DNA of 8,048 nt. Source: CAZVJA01 sp964626885 (GTDB taxonomy: Bacteria > Planctomycetota > Planctomycetia > Planctomycetales > Planctomycetaceae). The position numbers and the translations under genes are program-made. The notes under the pieces were generated by a model that worked only from the letters and a program-made list of their open reading frames with translations, was not told the DNA's origin and ran no database searches. Where the stretch lies: the NCBI GenBank assembly GCA_964626885.1, contig CAZVJA010000234.1:1-8048 (forward strand), in the 5' to 3' direction. How positions within the stretch are numbered: position 1 is the first letter of the stretch; the number at the start of each line of letters is the position of its first letter. Below are positions 6,437-8,048 of this stretch, piece after piece.

Positions 6437-8048
6437 ATGATGCAGGCACTCACACAACCGGCAGCCGAATGGCTGGAGACGGATGGACTCGGCGGTTTCG
6501 CCTCTGGCACCGCGGCCGGGTTTCGCACACGACGGTATCACGCGTTGCTCCTGACGGCGACAACCCCGCCGACCGGGCGCGTTGTGCTGTTCAATGGCCT
6601 CGAAACATGGCTGGAAACACCCGCCGGTCGATTTGCACTCTCCACCCAACGTTATACCCCCGACGTGTTCTACCCCGACGGGCAGTCCCGCATCGAGTCA
6701 TTCTCATCCGATCCGTGGCCACGATGGGTGTTCCGGTTGGAAGACGGAACGCGAATCGAGCAAGAGTTGTTCGTTCCGCACGGACACAGCGCGGTTGCGA
6801 CTCGTTGGCGGGTGCTGGAGGGCTGCTTTGACGGAATGCTCTGTGCGCGGCCATTGATGTCCGGCCGAGACTATCACGCCTTGCAACGGGAGAATTCCGC
6901 ATTCCGGTTTGAGCCCGAACGTGATGGAAAGGCGCTCATTTGGCGCACATACGATGACCTTCCGGCAATGGTGGTGCGGGCAAATGCCGACTATGAACAT
7001 GATCCGGTCTGGTATCGCAACTTTCTGTATTCCGAAGAACGGGATCGCGGACTCGATTGTGTTGAAGATCTTGGCTCGCCTGGGGTGTTCCGTTGGAACC
7101 TTGCGAAGTCACAGGCCGTGCTCCTGTGCAATGCGTCGTTATCGACACGCGACGCGCAGCAATCAATGCTGCCGGCAGCCCCTTCCGATGATCTGATCGC
7201 GGTATACGACGATCTGCGTGCGGACGAACAGCGGCGGCGCCTCTCGCTTGGAGCTGGTTCCCTCGACCGTGCGGCCGAGAGTTATCTCGTGCGCCGAGGT
7301 GCAGGACGAACAATTGTGGCCGGATACCCTTGGTTCACCGACTGGGGACGCGACACCTTCATCGCCCTGCGCGGCTTGTGTCTATCGCGGGGGAAGCTCG
7401 ACGTCGCCCGAGAAATTCTGCTCGACTGGGCCGATGCGGTCTCGGAGGGGATGCTTCCCAACCGTTTCCCTGACAGCGGCGAAACACCGGAATTCAATTC
7501 CGTTGATGCCTCTTTGTGGTACATCATCGCGGTCGACGATTATCTGCAACGGCTCCGCTCTCTGAAGGACCAGTGTCTCAACAACGCTCTCGAAGCACAG
7601 CATGCGGATACGACCGAGAGGCTGAGTCACGCGATTCTGCAGATTCTCACCGGCTACGCGGAAGGAACGCGATTCGGAATTCGTTGCGATGACGACGGGC
7701 TCCTGGCGTGCGGGCAACGCGGCGCGCAGCTCACATGGATGGATGCAAAAGTCGGCGATTGGGTTGTCACCCCCCGCATCGGCAAACCTGTGGAAGTTGA
7801 GGCGCTTTGGTTGAACGCGCTCGCGATCGGTTCCCGGCTGGACCCGAAGTGGGAATCAATATATGAGCGAGGGGTGAAATCGTTTCGAGAGAAATTCTGG
7901 AACAATGCCGATCATTGTCTCTATGACGTCATCGATAACAATCATGAATCGGGCTCCGTAGACACTTCGATTCGCCCGAATCAGATTTTCGCGGTCGGCG
8001 GATTGCCGCTCATCCTGGTCTATGCGGATCAGGCGAAGTCGATTGTGA
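6437..8048 (+). CDS. Glycogen debranching enzyme (GH133-type amylo-alpha-1,6-glucosidase), 3' end outside window
   Basis: The frame is open from ATG 6437 through the last base, giving 537 visible codons with no stop. The apparent TGA at 8046-8048 is in another frame. The family is typically about 650-700 residues, so roughly the last 100-150 are missing. The N-terminal domain shows the hallmark ETDGLGGFASGTAAGFRTRR with YHALL (about 15-38). The C-terminal (alpha/alpha)6 catalytic domain shows GYPWFTDWGRDTFIALRG (about 296-313, with D302 and D306), LPNRFPDSGETPEFNSVDAS (340-359), VTPRIGKPVEVEALWLNA and SIRPNQIFAV. Such enzymes hydrolyse alpha-1,6-linked glucose at branch points of glycogen or limit dextrins, releasing free glucose; they act in the cytoplasm and lack the GH13 transferase module of eukaryotic debranchers. 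D306 as general acid is an inference. Either ATG 6437 or the adjacent ATG 6440 could be used; only a weak GGGA lies upstream. It is divergent from the SDR gene, which could use the released glucose. Confidence 0.93.
   Translation, partial: MMQALTQPAAEWLETDGLGGFASGTAAGFRTRRYHALLLTATTPPTGRVVLFNGLETWLETPAGRFALSTQRYTPDVFYPDGQSRIESFSSDPWPRWVFRLEDGTRIEQELFVPHGHSAVATRWRVLEGCFDGMLCARPLMSGRDYHALQRENSAFRFEPERDGKALIWRTYDDLPAMVVRANADYEHDPVWYRNFLYSEERDRGLDCVEDLGSPGVFRWNLAKSQAVLLCNASLSTRDAQQSMLPAAPSDDLIAVYDDLRADEQRRRLSLGAGSLDRAAESYLVRRGAGRTIVAGYPWFTDWGRDTFIALRGLCLSRGKLDVAREILLDWADAVSEGMLPNRFPDSGETPEFNSVDASLWYIIAVDDYLQRLRSLKDQCLNNALEAQHADTTERLSHAILQILTGYAEGTRFGIRCDDDGLLACGQRGAQLTWMDAKVGDWVVTPRIGKPVEVEALWLNALAIGSRLDPKWESIYERGVKSFREKFWNNADHCLYDVIDNNHESGSVDTSIRPNQIFAVGGLPLILVYADQAKSIV

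Noticed and set aside
8046..8048. Apparent TGA stop ending the debranching-enzyme gene at the window edge
   Set aside because: The codon phase from ATG 6437 places GTG at 8045-8047, so this TGA is out of frame and the gene continues beyond the window.
1..8048. Search by eye for CRISPR repeats, insertion-sequence ends, phage or toxin-antitoxin genes
   Set aside because: No regularly spaced repeats, transposase motifs, terminal inverted repeats or small paired toxin-like genes were found. Nearly all the sequence is explained by five metabolic or regulatory genes.

Overview
The window reads as chromosomal DNA from a moderately GC-rich, free-living bacterium. Planctomycetota is the best guess. 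It rests on three things: a small BON-like protein of a style common in that phylum, the large GH63-type glucosidase beside a debranching enzyme, and the FhlA-like GAF/PAS sigma-54 activator. This assignment is inference; no rRNA or marker gene is present.

Layout. A complete sigma-54-dependent activator (GAF, PAS, AAA+, Fis-type HTH) is on the + strand at 39-1979. It starts at an ATGA junction that may overlap the stop of an upstream gene cut off by the window edge. Its 3' end overlaps tail to tail, by 27 bases, the end of a large GH63/MGH1-like glycoside hydrolase on the - strand (4673-1953). Next comes a 362-base stretch without a convincing gene, holding one perfect short inverted repeat. 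Two more - strand genes follow: a 90-residue BON-like protein (5308-5036) and a short-chain dehydrogenase closely resembling Bacillus-type glucose 1-dehydrogenase (6262-5399). A 174-base divergent spacer with two nested inverted repeats separates these from a GH133-type glycogen debranching enzyme on the + strand. That gene starts at 6437 and is still open at the right edge.

How the genes may work together. The GH133 enzyme removes alpha-1,6 branch glucose from glycogen-like polymers. The GH63 protein probably releases glucose from an alpha-glucoside or glycosyl-glycerate type substrate. The SDR would oxidise free glucose to gluconolactone. This makes a plausible reserve-carbohydrate or compatible-solute breakdown locus. 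Nothing in the sequence proves that the sigma-54 activator controls it. The only -24/-12-like match seen is imperfect and lies upstream of the BON-like gene.

I found no CRISPR array, tRNA, rRNA, insertion sequence, phage gene or other clear mobile element. The window looks like an ordinary metabolic region with some regulatory details worth checking, not a new defence or mobile system.
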